Made by a program: the position numbers and the translations under genes
Notes under the pieces: model-generated
What the model was told of the DNA's origin: nothing
Database searches by the model: none
Seen by the model: only the letters and a program-made list of their open reading frames with translations
Shown: one piece after another, positions 19,304 through 28,120 of the stretch
How positions within the stretch are numbered: position 1 is the first letter of the stretch
How the letters are laid out: every line of letters starts with the position of its first letter
Assembly (NCBI GenBank): GCA_944390285.1
Contig: CALXPN010000003.1
Coordinates: 1-64,000, forward strand
DNA length: 64,000 nucleotides
Source of the DNA: an uncultured Clostridia bacterium
GTDB taxonomy: Bacteria > Bacillota > Clostridia > TANB77 > CAG-508
Reading direction: 5' to 3'

Positions 19304-22103
19304 CTAAATATGTAATTAATTGTATTTGTAATCCAGAAAGTACTTCATTTAAATCTATATCTTTGTATGAAGACTTATAATCTATTATTCTTACATATTG
19401 TTTATCAGAAATTCTAGCAATATCCACTCTATCTATTTTACCTGTAATTTCTACTTTTTTATCTTCAATCTCTAATTTTATTGGTTTAAAATTTCCATTT
19501 TCACTAAATTCCATTTCATGTCCAAATATCGAAAAATCGCTATTTTTTAATGAATATACTATATAACAAATAGATTTATAAATAACCTTTTTTAATTTTT
19601 TAGTTAATAATTTAAATTTTGCTGTTGCAGAAAAAATATAATATTTTGTACTACTTAATAAATTTTCTACTATTTTATCTATAATCTCTGAAATTTCTTC
19701 ATCTTTTATTTGTTTTATATTGATATTATTATTATCTAATTCTTTAAAAAACATATCTATTACTTCATGCATAAAAGAACCTGTATCTATGCTTTCCAGT
19801 TTCATTTTTTCTTTTTCTTTTAGTTTCAATCCATATGTCAAATGAAATGAAAAAGGACATCTTCTATAACTTTCAAGTCTTGATACACTAGTTTTCAAAT
19901 AATTACCATATAATTTTTGAATATTTTCTTCTGAAAGAACTTCTGCACTATTATCATAATATATACCTGATATAAGCTTTTCAAATCTTTTTTCATCTTT
20001 TAAATAAAAATATCTTATTACATTTTTCCACTCATCAGATATTTCTTTTCCACCTAAGTAATCTTTATAAAGCTCAAGTGCTTCTTCAAAAGTTGCTTTT
20101 TTATTTGTTTTTATGAATTTTTTTTGAATAATATCACTTTCTTCTTCTATATTTGGAAAAATTCTTTTAATTTTTTTTATTAAAACAGATGGTCTTATAC
20201 TTTTTCCCTCTTTATCTGATGATGAATATGTTAAAAACAATTTTTCTTCTGGTGTTGTTAATGTTCTATAAATATTATATTGTTCTTCATATAAGTCTTC
20301 AATAGAATTTTTTGCAAGTTCTATTCCAGATTTTTTTAAAAGCTCTCTATCTAAATCATTTAAATAACCCTCTACTCTATTGGTTTTTGGAAAATTACCA
20401 TCATTTATACCTATTACAAAAATACATTTAAGTTTACTACTTCTAGTTCTTTCTGTATCTCCTAAAATAACTTGATCTTGAGTTGCAGGGATTTTTCCTA
20501 ATTTACAAGCATTTAAACCTATTTCCAATAAATTCTTATATTTTTCAAAAGAAATTGTTTCATCATTAAAAACTAAAGTCATTTCATCTAGTACTTGAAC
20601 TAATAATTTATAACTAGTATTGTATTCATCCGAAATTTCTAAACTATTATACGATTTTACTTTTTTATCTAGATTTATATTAATATCATTCTTAATCAAA
20701 AAATTATATATCTCTTTTGAAATTTGTGTTACTGTTCGATTTGAACTTACATTTCTTTTAAATTCTATTAATGGATTAACTATTTTTTTTCTTAATTCCT
20801 CTAGTTTTTCTTGAATTTCATTAATTTCTTCATAATTAAATTCTCTACTATAAAATTTACTATTTTTTATTCCCCATTTTCTACAATAGTTTTCAAATAC
20901 ATATATATCTTCTTTTTCTATATCTAATAATCCTATTTTTAAATAATTAAAAACTGAATCAAAAGACCAGTTATTGGTAAATATCTCTAACATTGCAATT
21001 ATAAATTGTATCAAAATGTTCTGATTTAATTCTTTTTTATCATCAATAAATATAGGAATTTCATACTTATTACAAATTACTTTTGCATCTTCTTTATAAT
21101 TATCAATATCTTCTGCAATAATTCCAATTTCATTATAATGATATCCACATCTTTTTACCAAATTGTGGATATTTTTAGCAATATATTCTATTTCTGTATA
21201 TGGATTTGAGGCCAAAAATATTTTTATATTTTCAGGTTTTACTTTATATTTTATATTTGTTTCATTAAAAGATCTTTCTAAAATTCTCAATTCATCATTT
21301 TTAAATCTATAATTTTTTTCAAGATAAATTTTATTTATTTTTACATTATTTTTTTTAGCTATTTCAATTAAATTATTTGCATATTTTTTATTAAAATAAA
21401 AAATATCTTTCTCTTTTTCAAGCTTATTTTCTAAATCATCTGTTGATATTGCTATTGTAATATTTTTACATTGTTTTACTAACTTATTAAATATATTATA
21501 TTCTTGTTTTGTAAAACCTAAAAATTCATCTATATAAATTAATGTATTTTTAAAAATATCTGTTTTTTCTAAATTTTCAGCTAGTAAAGTTAATTCATCA
21601 TTTTCATCAATAAAATTATTTCTAAGTTTTTCTTCATATTTTTTATATAATTTTGTAATATCTTTTAACTTTAATTTTGTAACTTTATCATCTATATTTA
21701 TTGTTTCCAGGTCACTTGTCTTAACTTGATGTTTCTTAAATTCTGTGAATAATCTATTTACAACATCTACATTTTTTTCATTTTTCCCTAAAAAATTTAA
21801 TTCTTCTTTTTCTTTTGAAAGAATATCAAATATAAGCATATTTTTTCCTATGTTTGAAATCGTTTTATTATTTTTCCCAACTTCATTTAAAACACGATAT
21901 GCCATTCTACTTAATGTTAAAATTTCAACATCTATCAGAGTATCTTGATTTAAGACATCTAACAATTTTTTCTCAGCAGAAAGATTACTTTGTTCTGGCA
22001 CAATAAGAAATATTTTTTCAGAACCTAAATTATTTTTTATATCATTATAAATATATTCACTTTTTCCTGTTCCACTTCTACCACACACTAAATCTAAGCT
22101 CAT
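19275..22103 (-). CDS. addB: ATP-dependent helicase/nuclease subunit AddB, frameshifted near its 3' end
   Basis: AddB pairs with AddA for double-strand-break resection and Chi recognition. The Walker-A-like motif GRSGTGKS is at residues 8-15 and the first iron-sulfur cysteine is at about 749. The RecB-type nuclease residues are in GKIDRVD, IIDYKSS and GLQIQLITYL. The frame stops at UGA (19275-19277) just after ITYLDAICTRNKF; homologous sequence continues in the +1 frame to 18830. Removing one base (C of CGG at 19289) gives a 1090-aa protein of normal family length. I chose the ATG at 22103 (GGAGG 5 nt upstream) rather than the TTG at 22115. addA is not adjacent: the next gene downstream is alr. 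Confidence 0.93.
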   Translation of the reverse strand: MSLDLVCGRSGTGKSEYIYNDIKNNLGSEKIFLIVPEQSNLSAEKKLLDVLNQDTLIDVEILTLSRMAYRVLNEVGKNNKTISNIGKNMLIFDILSKEKEELNFLGKNEKNVDVVNRLFTEFKKHQVKTSDLETINIDDKVTKLKLKDITKLYKKYEEKLRNNFIDENDELTLLAENLEKTDIFKNTLIYIDEFLGFTKQEYNIFNKLVKQCKNITIAISTDDLENKLEKEKDIFYFNKKYANNLIEIAKKNNVKINKIYLEKNYRFKNDELRILERSFNETNIKYKVKPENIKIFLASNPYTEIEYIAKNIHNLVKRCGYHYNEIGIIAEDIDNYKEDAKVICNKYEIPIFIDDKKELNQNILIQFIIAMLEIFTNNWSFDSVFNYLKIGLLDIEKEDIYVFENYCRKWGIKNSKFYSREFNYEEINEIQEKLEELRKKIVNPLIEFKRNVSSNRTVTQISKEIYNFLIKNDININLDKKVKSYNSLEISDEYNTSYKLLVQVLDEMTLVFNDETISFEKYKNLLEIGLNACKLGKIPATQDQVILGDTERTRSSKLKCIFVIGINDGNFPKTNRVEGYLNDLDRELLKKSGIELAKNSIEDLYEEQYNIYRTLTTPEEKLFLTYSSSDKEGKSIRPSVLIKKIKRIFPNIEEESDIIQKKFIKTNKKATFEEALELYKDYLGGKEISDEWKNVIRYFYLKDEKRFEKLISGIYYDNSAEVLSEENIQKLYGNYLKTSVSRLESYRRCPFSFHLTYGLKLKEKEKMKLESIDTGSFMHEVIDMFFKELDNNNINIKQIKDEEISEIIDKIVENLLSSTKYYIFSATAKFKLLTKKLKKVIYKSICYIVYSLKNSDFSIFGHEMEFSENGNFKPIKLEIEDKKVEITGKIDRVDIARISDKQYVRIIDYKSSYKDIDLNEVLSGLQIQLITYLDAICTRNKF
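19287..19292 (-). other. Frameshift site in addB (ACT CGG)
   Basis: In the upstream frame the codons read ACT CGG AAC AAA TTT TGA. Skipping the C of CGG gives ACT GGA ACA AAT TTT GAG, which continues into the conserved ASGVLY strand. A slip at TTT-TGA twelve bases later would restore the same frame, so the exact site is not fixed by sequence alone. Confidence 0.8.
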
Positions 22104-22117
22104 TTTTTCCTCCAAAA

Positions 22118-23323
22118 TTAGAAATTTGTAATACTTAATTCTGGATAACTCAAAGCAATTCCATCTAATAATTGCTCATCTTCTACATGATTTTGAAAAA
22201 ATTTTTCTGAACCATTCAAAAAATATCCATATCTTATATCATCTGGTAAATCTCCTAATAATTCTCCTCTTATTATAGGATCATCCCATGTTACATCTAC
22301 AGCATACCATACTCCATCTATTTGCACATAATTCCATGCATGGTTTTCTGTTACGCCAACACTATTTGTTGCAGTTCCACAAACTAGTATACATGGTATT
22401 TCTAATTCATCCATTATGTATTTAAATGCTTTTGCATAACCTTCACAAACTGCTTTTTGATTTATTAATGCACCATAAATATCACGTATACCTGTTCCAG
22501 CATTTACATCATATTCAACTGTATCTATCAAATAATTATGTACATATCTTATTTTATCTACTGTATTTCCACTTGTATTACTTATTATTTCATTTTTTAT
22601 ATTCTCAATATTACTTATTGCAACATCTACTTCTTCTTCACTATTAAATCCTTCTTCTAAATATGAATCTCCATTTCCACTTATAGATACTTCATATGTT
22701 GTAGATAAAATTCTTGTAGTTATATTTGTTAATAAATACATTTTTGTAATATCTATATAAAATAACTCTGGGTTATCAAGTACTAATGAATTCATAGCAG
22801 AATCTAAAGCTTTATTTAAAACATCTTCTCCATTTTCTTGTTTAAGTAAATTATCAAATTTATTACCATATTCAGCCACAAAAGTTCCTGATTTTAACTT
22901 ATCTTTATTATTATATAATTCATCATATAATATTTTTCCATACTGGTCTAATTGATTATAATAAAATCTATCTGTATTTAATTGTTCTTCTTCAATTGAA
23001 TTATTATCTGAAGACTCTGTATATTCTGGCATTAAATCTAAAGGGTCTTCTACATTAGTAGCTAAATTCTCTTTTGAAACATTATTTTGAACTACTACCT
23101 TTTTCTTATTTTCTCTATCTATAACATTTTCATCATCAATTGTATGAGCTCCTGATGCAATCACTTCTATTCTTGAATAAAATAAAGAAGCAATACTATA
23201 TTTTGCTGGCACTTTAATTATTCCAAAAACATCTAAAGTAAAATATACTGTACAAAGAAAAATAATAACTATTAACATAATTATTATAGATATTATAAAA
23301 TTATCTTTTTTTCTATTTACCAT
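22118..23323 (-). CDS. Membrane-anchored transglutaminase-like protein
   Basis: This is a protein of about 401 aa with one N-terminal membrane helix (about residues 10-30) and an extracellular body. The transglutaminase-like core holds a Cys-His-Asp triad: Cys in KAVCEGYAKAF, His in TENHAWNYV, and Asp in AVDVTWDD. Bacterial members are often peptidases or amidases rather than cross-linkers. I placed the start at the ATG at 23323; GGAGGT is 13 nt upstream, rather far, and the in-frame ATG at 23344 overlaps it. It ends 14 bp before the addB ATG. The substrate is unknown. Confidence 0.85.
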   Translation of the reverse strand: MVNRKKDNFIISIIIMLIVIIFLCTVYFTLDVFGIIKVPAKYSIASLFYSRIEVIASGAHTIDDENVIDRENKKKVVVQNNVSKENLATNVEDPLDLMPEYTESSDNNSIEEEQLNTDRFYYNQLDQYGKILYDELYNNKDKLKSGTFVAEYGNKFDNLLKQENGEDVLNKALDSAMNSLVLDNPELFYIDITKMYLLTNITTRILSTTYEVSISGNGDSYLEEGFNSEEEVDVAISNIENIKNEIISNTSGNTVDKIRYVHNYLIDTVEYDVNAGTGIRDIYGALINQKAVCEGYAKAFKYIMDELEIPCILVCGTATNSVGVTENHAWNYVQIDGVWYAVDVTWDDPIIRGELLGDLPDDIRYGYFLNGSEKFFQNHVEDEQLLDGIALSYPELSITNF

Positions 23324-23362
23324 ATGATGGATTATTACCTCCATAATTTTAAATATTTTATT

Positions 23363-24247
23363 TTAAGCTCTCTTTTCTTGTTCTCTTTTCCAATAAAATA
23401 AATATTGTTGTGCTATTCCTGGTATTCCTAAAAATTTTTCTTCAGCGAGTTTTTGAATCATTTTTTTATTTACTTTATTTTCATCTTCATTATGAATATA
23501 TAAATCATTCATAACTCTTCTTACCCAAACATCAATAGGAAATGCATCAAATCTTTGCAGAGAAAATAGTAAAATACAATCTGCAACTTTAGGACCTACT
23601 CCATCTAATTTAAGTAACTCCTCTTTCATCTGCTTTGTAGTTTTCATTTGTTTCAAGTTTTCTATATATTTTTCATTACTTAAGATTATTTGGGTTGTAT
23701 TATAAATTCTTTTATCTCTAAAACCTGTTCCAAGATTTCTTAAATCTTCAACACTTGCCTTTGATAATTCTTCTGGTGTTGGAAAAGTATAATATGTATT
23801 TCCTTCAAATTCAATTTTTTCTCCATAATTTAAAGCAATTCTTTCTATTATTTTTTTTATTCGAGGAATATTATTATTTGCAGAAATTATGAATGAAATT
23901 ATACATTCCCATACATCTTGTTTTAGAATTCTAATGCCTTCACCAAATTTTATGCTTTCATCTAAATAATTATCTACTTTTGATAATTTTTCTTTATATT
24001 TTGAATAATCTGTATTCAAATCAAAATAATATTCTACAAATTCTTCTAAATTCTTAAACTTCGAATTTTTAGTTTTATTTCCTTTAAAAATTATATCTTT
24101 ATTCTTTTTTTCTAACCTTATTACATATTTTTCTGCAACACCTAAATAAGTATTATCTCCTTGTTTATTCCATCTGAAGCATTGTCCACATTCAAAAATA
24201 TGTTCTAAATTAAACGAATCTGGATTTTTTAATACATAAGTTTCCAT
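23363..24247 (-). CDS. 8-oxoguanine DNA glycosylase (OGG1-type, HhH-GPD)
   Basis: It removes 8-oxo-G and cuts at the abasic site. The N-terminal OGG domain starts with FNLEHIFECGQCFRW. The helix-hairpin-helix LDGVGPKVADCILL contains the catalytic lysine at 220, and Asp239 in FPIDVWVRR completes the active pair. The 294-aa protein is full-length for the Ogg1 class found in anaerobes, unlike MutM-type enzymes. Confidence 0.92.
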   Translation of the reverse strand: METYVLKNPDSFNLEHIFECGQCFRWNKQGDNTYLGVAEKYVIRLEKKNKDIIFKGNKTKNSKFKNLEEFVEYYFDLNTDYSKYKEKLSKVDNYLDESIKFGEGIRILKQDVWECIISFIISANNNIPRIKKIIERIALNYGEKIEFEGNTYYTFPTPEELSKASVEDLRNLGTGFRDKRIYNTTQIILSNEKYIENLKQMKTTKQMKEELLKLDGVGPKVADCILLFSLQRFDAFPIDVWVRRVMNDLYIHNEDENKVNKKMIQKLAEEKFLGIPGIAQQYLFYWKREQEKRA

Positions 24248-24334
24248 ATTATTTTTTCCTTTTACTAATTTTATTTATTTTATTATATTTTTCGTAAATA
24301 ATCAATAGAAAATTAAGGTACAGTTTCACATAAG

Positions 24335-24382
24335 AATAGTATTTAAATAAATACATAAAATAGTATTTGTATGAGTACATGA
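24335..24382. promoter_or_regulatory. Two 24-bp direct repeats upstream of the first XRE gene
   Basis: Copies start at 24335 and 24359, share the first ten bases AATAGTATTT and match at 19 of 24 positions by my count. The first contains a small inverted repeat (GTATTT/AAATAC). The tandem phasing near two helical turns fits a cooperative operator. The rest of 24248-24429 holds no gene. Confidence 0.5.
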
Positions 24383-24429
24383 TAAAATTTAAGTAGTAAT
24401 AATTCTTATAAATTAAGAGGTTAAAATAG

Positions 24430-24657
24430 ATGTATTTAAAACGTTTAAAAGATTTAAGAGAAGATAATGATTTATCTCAAAAACAAATTTCTGAATTATT
24501 AAAAATTACAAGACCACAATATAGTTTATATGAAACTGGAAAAAGAGATATTCCAGTAGATTTATTACGTATTTTAGCTAAATTCTATAATACTAGTATA
24601 GATTACCTAGTAGGAGATACTAATATTCAGAAAAGATATCCAGAAAAACAAAAATAA
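24430..24657 (+). CDS. XRE/Cro-type HTH regulator (first of a pair)
   Basis: This is a 75-aa DNA-binding protein composed almost entirely of a lambda-repressor-like HTH: the helix-turn-helix lies at about 15-40 (LSQKQISELLKITRPQYSLYE) and ends with TSIDYLVGDT. GAGG is 9 nt before the ATG. It is a tandem paralogue of the next gene. With no toxin gene beside it, I read it as a small transcriptional regulator that probably controls itself through the repeats at 24335-24382. Confidence 0.85.
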   Translation: MYLKRLKDLREDNDLSQKQISELLKITRPQYSLYETGKRDIPVDLLRILAKFYNTSIDYLVGDTNIQKRYPEKQK

Positions 24658-24741
24658 TTTTAAGTATCGAAAAACATTATTGTAAAATTTTTTCTATGTA
24701 TATATAATTTATGTATATATTTATAGAAGGAGTTTTTAAAT

Positions 24742-24969
24742 ATGTATAAAAGATTAAAAGAACTTAGATTAAAAAACAATTTAACACAACAAAATATTTC
24801 AAAAAAATTAAAAATATCACAAGGTTTATATTCATCTTACGAATCAGGTAAAAGAAAAGTACCTATATACATTCTTTCTAAACTTGCAGAAGAATATAAT
24901 ACAAGCATAGACTATATCATAGGTGAAACAGATTTAATTATTCCACATAAAAGAAACACATCTATTTAA
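24742..24969 (+). CDS. XRE/Cro-type HTH regulator (second of a pair)
   Basis: This 75-aa HTH protein is close in length and layout to its upstream neighbour (LTQQNISKKLKISQGLYSSYE at about 15-35; NTSIDYIIGETD near the end). AGAAGGAG lies upstream of the ATG. In the 84-bp spacer, two direct copies of TATGTATATATA-like sequence (24695-24726) may be binding sites. Its 3' end overlaps by 8 bp the 3' end of the frame-restored convergent yitT. Confidence 0.85.
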   Translation: MYKRLKELRLKNNLTQQNISKKLKISQGLYSSYESGKRKVPIYILSKLAEEYNTSIDYIIGETDLIIPHKRNTSI

Positions 24970-25097
24970 ATCCTAATCCATACACTTCTCTTGCATCTGT
25001 TACTATTATAAAAGATTTTGGATCAATTTGTTTTGAAACTAATTTAATTTTTTCTATATCTCTCCTTTTAGAAACACACATTATAATCACCTTATTT
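24962..25097 (-). pseudogene. YitT C-terminal (DUF2179) remnant in +1 frame
   Basis: Read on the minus strand from about 25102, this stretch encodes the rest of DUF2179 with no start codon or ribosome binding site, ending at TAG 24962-24964. It overlaps the plus-strand XRE gene end by 8 bp. Confidence 0.75.
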
Positions 25098-25799
25098 TCA
25101 CCGTGTATAGCTTCCTTTACCATATAAACCTGTTGCACCTCTATTTGCTTCTAGATTTATTGCTTTCATAACTTCATTATACTTGTCAGAAATAATATAT
25201 ATAACCTTGCAGAAATTTATTCCTTCAAATACTAAATCTATCATTTTTCCTATTATAAAAATTGAAATTGCAGAATATAAACCTATTTCTAGTTCGCTAA
25301 AAACAATTAAATTTGATATTACAACAATTGTATCAATAATCACTATAATTTCACTCATTTTTATATTGAATTTATATTTTTGAGCAATATAAGCAATTAA
25401 ATCTGTACCACCTGTAGATGCATTTACTTTAAAAACTAAAGCAAGACCTATTCCTATTAATATTCCTCCATAAATACATGAAAGTAACCTATCATCTATG
25501 AAAAAAACATGTTTTTCAAATATATCTATAAAACTAGAATATATTATTGTCGCAAAAATAGTTTTTAAAATAAATTTAAATCCTAATTTAAAATATCCTA
25601 AAATAAATAATGGTATATTTAAAACTATAATAGTTGTTCCCATTGGAATATTAAAAAAATAATAAAAAATTGTAGCTATCCCAGCAAATCCACCGCTTGA
25701 AAGTTGATTTGGTAATAAAAAATTAGCAGTTCCAAATGCTATTAGTATACAACCTATTATTATAAAAATAACATCATAAAAAAATCTAAAAATATTCAT
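25098..25799 (-). CDS. YitT family membrane protein, frameshifted before its DUF2179 domain
   Basis: This polytopic protein (about six hydrophobic segments, residues 7-195) carries the YitT signature LSSGGFAGIATI and VNASTGGTDLIAY. The transport role is unproven in the family. The frame stops at UGA (25098-25100) right after GLYGKGSYTR. In the +1 frame the missing C-terminal DUF2179 piece continues to a TAG at 24962 and includes SKQIDPKSFIIVTDAREV and ends YGLGFK. Dropping one base gives 278 aa, the normal family length. The repaired motif SYTGENK matches the family's YTG-type turn. The gene is broken, mis-assembled or recoded. Confidence 0.85.
   Translation of the reverse strand: MNIFRFFYDVIFIIIGCILIAFGTANFLLPNQLSSGGFAGIATIFYYFFNIPMGTTIIVLNIPLFILGYFKLGFKFILKTIFATIIYSSFIDIFEKHVFFIDDRLLSCIYGGILIGIGLALVFKVNASTGGTDLIAYIAQKYKFNIKMSEIIVIIDTIVVISNLIVFSELEIGLYSAISIFIIGKMIDLVFEGINFCKVIYIISDKYNEVMKAINLEANRGATGLYGKGSYTR
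25101..25106 (-). other. Frameshift site in yitT (ACA CGG TGA)
   Basis: The frame reads TAT ACA CGG TGA. Skipping the C of CGG gives TAT ACA GGT GAA AAT and restores the conserved domain. The local context resembles the addB site: a Thr codon followed by CGG. Confidence 0.8.
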
Positions 25800-25845
25800 A
25801 CTTTTATTATCAATATTTTTAGATTTTTTATACTATTATTTTTAT

Positions 25846-26913
25846 TTATACTTTTTCTTTATCATCAAGAAAATCTTTATACATTTTTGAAACAACTATA
25901 TCTATCTTTCCTACTGGCCTTTTTATATCTTGTTTTATAATAACATCAACATCATAATTTTCTTTTAATTTATTTATATTTTCTCTTTTATATCCAACCA
26001 CATTATTAACATCTTGAGGATTTACAATAATTTCTATTTCTTTTACTTTTGTATTAATTGTTTTTATTTTTTCTATAATTGTATCATAATATATTGAAGA
26101 TTCTACTAATTGTCTAAATGTTTCATGATATGGTCCTGCTACAACTTCACTTGTTTCTTTATTTGGAGAAGAAATTTGTTCTGTACTTTGAAGACCTATT
26201 CTTATTACTTTTATTTTCTTTTTTCCAAATAAATAACATATTTCTTTACATCTTTCAACAGCTTGATTTATTGTTAATGGTTCATATTCTCCTTTATTAT
26301 ATTCATTCTCAAGTTCTGTTCCTTTTATAACTAATACTGGATATATCCTAACAATTTTTGGTTTTAGTTTTATTAAATCTTTTGCAGTTTTTATATCATC
26401 ATTTTCTGTACTCTCTGGAAGTCCTATCATCATTTGATGTCCTAATGTAAATCTATATTTTTTTATTAATTTTGAAGCCTTCACAACATCTTCATATGTA
26501 TGTCCTCTTTTACATCTTGCCAAAATATAATTATTTGTGGATTGCACACCTAATTCTATAGTTTTTACTTTATATTTTTTTAATCTTTTTAAAGTTTTTT
26601 TATCTATATAGTCAGGTCTAGTAGAAACTCTAATTCCATTTATTTTTTTCTCTTTAATATAATCATATACTGTTTTTAATAATCTTTCTTGGAGTTCTGG
26701 ATCTATTCCAGTAAAACTTCCTCCATAAAATGCTACTTCTTTATAAGCATCTTTTTCTTTAAAATTATCCAAATAAAACTCAATTGTATCTCTTACATCA
26801 TTTTCTGTTATGTTTCTTAATTCACCACTAATCTTTTTTTGATTACAAAAAGTACAATCATTTGGACACCCTAAGTGAGGCACGAAAATTGGAATTATAT
26901 ATTGCTTCTTCAT
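25846..26913 (-). CDS. Elp3-like radical SAM protein
   Basis: The radical SAM cluster motif is CPNDCTFC with cysteines 16, 20 and 23, followed by GGSFTG and the SAM-binding strand motifs (GIRVSTRPDYID, ELGVQSTNN). The 355-aa protein resembles the catalytic part of Elp3/COG1243 proteins without the acetyltransferase domain. It follows rnc by 25 bp, a recurring Clostridia arrangement. The substrate is not known; tRNA modification is plausible by family. Confidence 0.85.
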   Translation of the reverse strand: MKKQYIIPIFVPHLGCPNDCTFCNQKKISGELRNITENDVRDTIEFYLDNFKEKDAYKEVAFYGGSFTGIDPELQERLLKTVYDYIKEKKINGIRVSTRPDYIDKKTLKRLKKYKVKTIELGVQSTNNYILARCKRGHTYEDVVKASKLIKKYRFTLGHQMMIGLPESTENDDIKTAKDLIKLKPKIVRIYPVLVIKGTELENEYNKGEYEPLTINQAVERCKEICYLFGKKKIKVIRIGLQSTEQISSPNKETSEVVAGPYHETFRQLVESSIYYDTIIEKIKTINTKVKEIEIIVNPQDVNNVVGYKRENINKLKENYDVDVIIKQDIKRPVGKIDIVVSKMYKDFLDDKEKV

Positions 26914-26938
26914 ACTACACCTCCTTAAATTTATTTTA

Positions 26939-27625
26939 TTATTTCTTATCTAATAACTTTATAGCTTTTCTAGCAGCTTCCATCTCTGCTGATTTCTTAC
27001 TTCTTCCCTTTCCTATTGCTAACTTTTTACCATCACATTCTACTTCTGCTGTAAAAGTTTTGTCATGATCTGGTCCTTCTTCTTTTATTATGTTATATAA
27101 TATTTTAACTTCTCCATGAACCTGTAATTTTTCTTGTAAAACTGTCTTATAATCTTTAGTTCCAATATGTTTACTTGCAAATTCAATGTTATCTTTTATG
27201 TTTTCTAAAATAAAGTTTTGTACAATTTCTATTTTATTTGAATCTAAATACATAGCTGCAATAACAGCTTCAACTGAATCTGCTAAAATTGCTTTTTTGT
27301 CGGTATGGGCAGATTTTTCGCTTTTTCCTAAATATAAGAAATCACTAAAATTATGCTTTAATGCTATTTTATATAAACTATCTTCACATACTGCATAAGC
27401 TCTAACTTTAGTCATTTCTCCTTCTGTCAATTTTTCAAAATTTTGAAATAAATACTTACTACTTATAAATTCTAATATACTATCACCTAAATATTCTAAT
27501 CTTTCATAACTTTTGACTTTATTTTCATATGCATATGATGTGTGTGTTAATGCTGTTTTTAATAAATTTAAATTCTTAAACTTATATCCTATACTTTCTT
27601 CTAGTAATTCTAAATTTTTTCGCAT
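26939..27625 (-). CDS. rnc: Ribonuclease III
   Basis: This double-strand-specific endoribonuclease acts in rRNA processing and mRNA decay. The catalytic signature ERLEYLGDSILEF is at 41-53 with metal-binding Glu and Asp; a C-terminal dsRNA-binding domain spans about 155-226 (DYKTVLQEKLQ, then KGRSKKSAEMEAARKA). Length 228 aa is normal. GGGGGTG precedes the ATG. Downstream of plsX-acpP, the common Firmicutes order. Confidence 0.97.
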   Translation of the reverse strand: MRKNLELLEESIGYKFKNLNLLKTALTHTSYAYENKVKSYERLEYLGDSILEFISSKYLFQNFEKLTEGEMTKVRAYAVCEDSLYKIALKHNFSDFLYLGKSEKSAHTDKKAILADSVEAVIAAMYLDSNKIEIVQNFILENIKDNIEFASKHIGTKDYKTVLQEKLQVHGEVKILYNIIKEEGPDHDKTFTAEVECDGKKLAIGKGRSKKSAEMEAARKAIKLLDKK

Positions 27626-27740
27626 AGTTTCACCCCCTATCTTTTTGTATTATAATATTTTATATTTTATATTTTTTTTCCAATATTTACAAGTGATTTA
27701 AATAAAAAAATATATAAATGATACTTTATTGTAAAAAATC

Positions 27741-27774
27741 AAAAAAAACAGATTCTTTTTATTTTTAGAACCTG
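27741..27774 (-). terminator. Terminator after acpP
   Basis: An 8-bp stem (CAGGTTCT with AGAATCTG, one G-U pair) and a 10-nt loop are followed by eight T residues on the minus strand, 28 nt past the acpP stop. rnc therefore likely has its own promoter. Confidence 0.85.
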
Positions 27775-27801
27775 CTTTTAATATCTAATATTTTTATAAT
27801 A

Positions 27802-28041
27802 TTATACATTTTCTTTTATATATTCCACTACGTCACCAACTGTAACTACTTTTTCAGCATCAGAATCTGGAATTTCTAAATCAAACTCTTCTTCTAAAGC
27901 CATAACTAATTCGACTATATCTAAAGAATCTGCTCCTAAGTCATCTATAAAAGATGCCTCCATTTCTACTGAAGTTTCAGCAACACCTAATTGTTCTACA
28001 ATTATTGCTTTAACTTTTTCAAAAATTTCTTCTGTGTTCAT
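27802..28041 (-). CDS. acpP: Acyl carrier protein
   Basis: This 79-aa acidic carrier protein of fatty-acid synthesis has the phosphopantetheine attachment serine at residue 39 in [20 protein letters not shown] precedes the ATG. It sits 79 bp after plsX, consistent with a lipid-synthesis unit. Confidence 0.97.
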   Translation of the reverse strand: MNTEEIFEKVKAIIVEQLGVAETSVEMEASFIDDLGADSLDIVELVMALEEEFDLEIPDSDAEKVVTVGDVVEYIKENV

Positions 28042-28120
28042 AAAGTTATACCTCCTTTTATTTGTTACTAAATTTTATAATCTAGTTTTATTATATGTTT
28101 ATTAAATTGTCAAGCTTTTT

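Noticed and set aside
19275..25100. UGA as a sense codon (Trp or Gly recoding) explaining the addB and yitT stops
   Set aside because: Reading through UGA in either gene leads to another stop within a few to a dozen codons and to non-homologous sequence; only a frame change restores the conserved domains.
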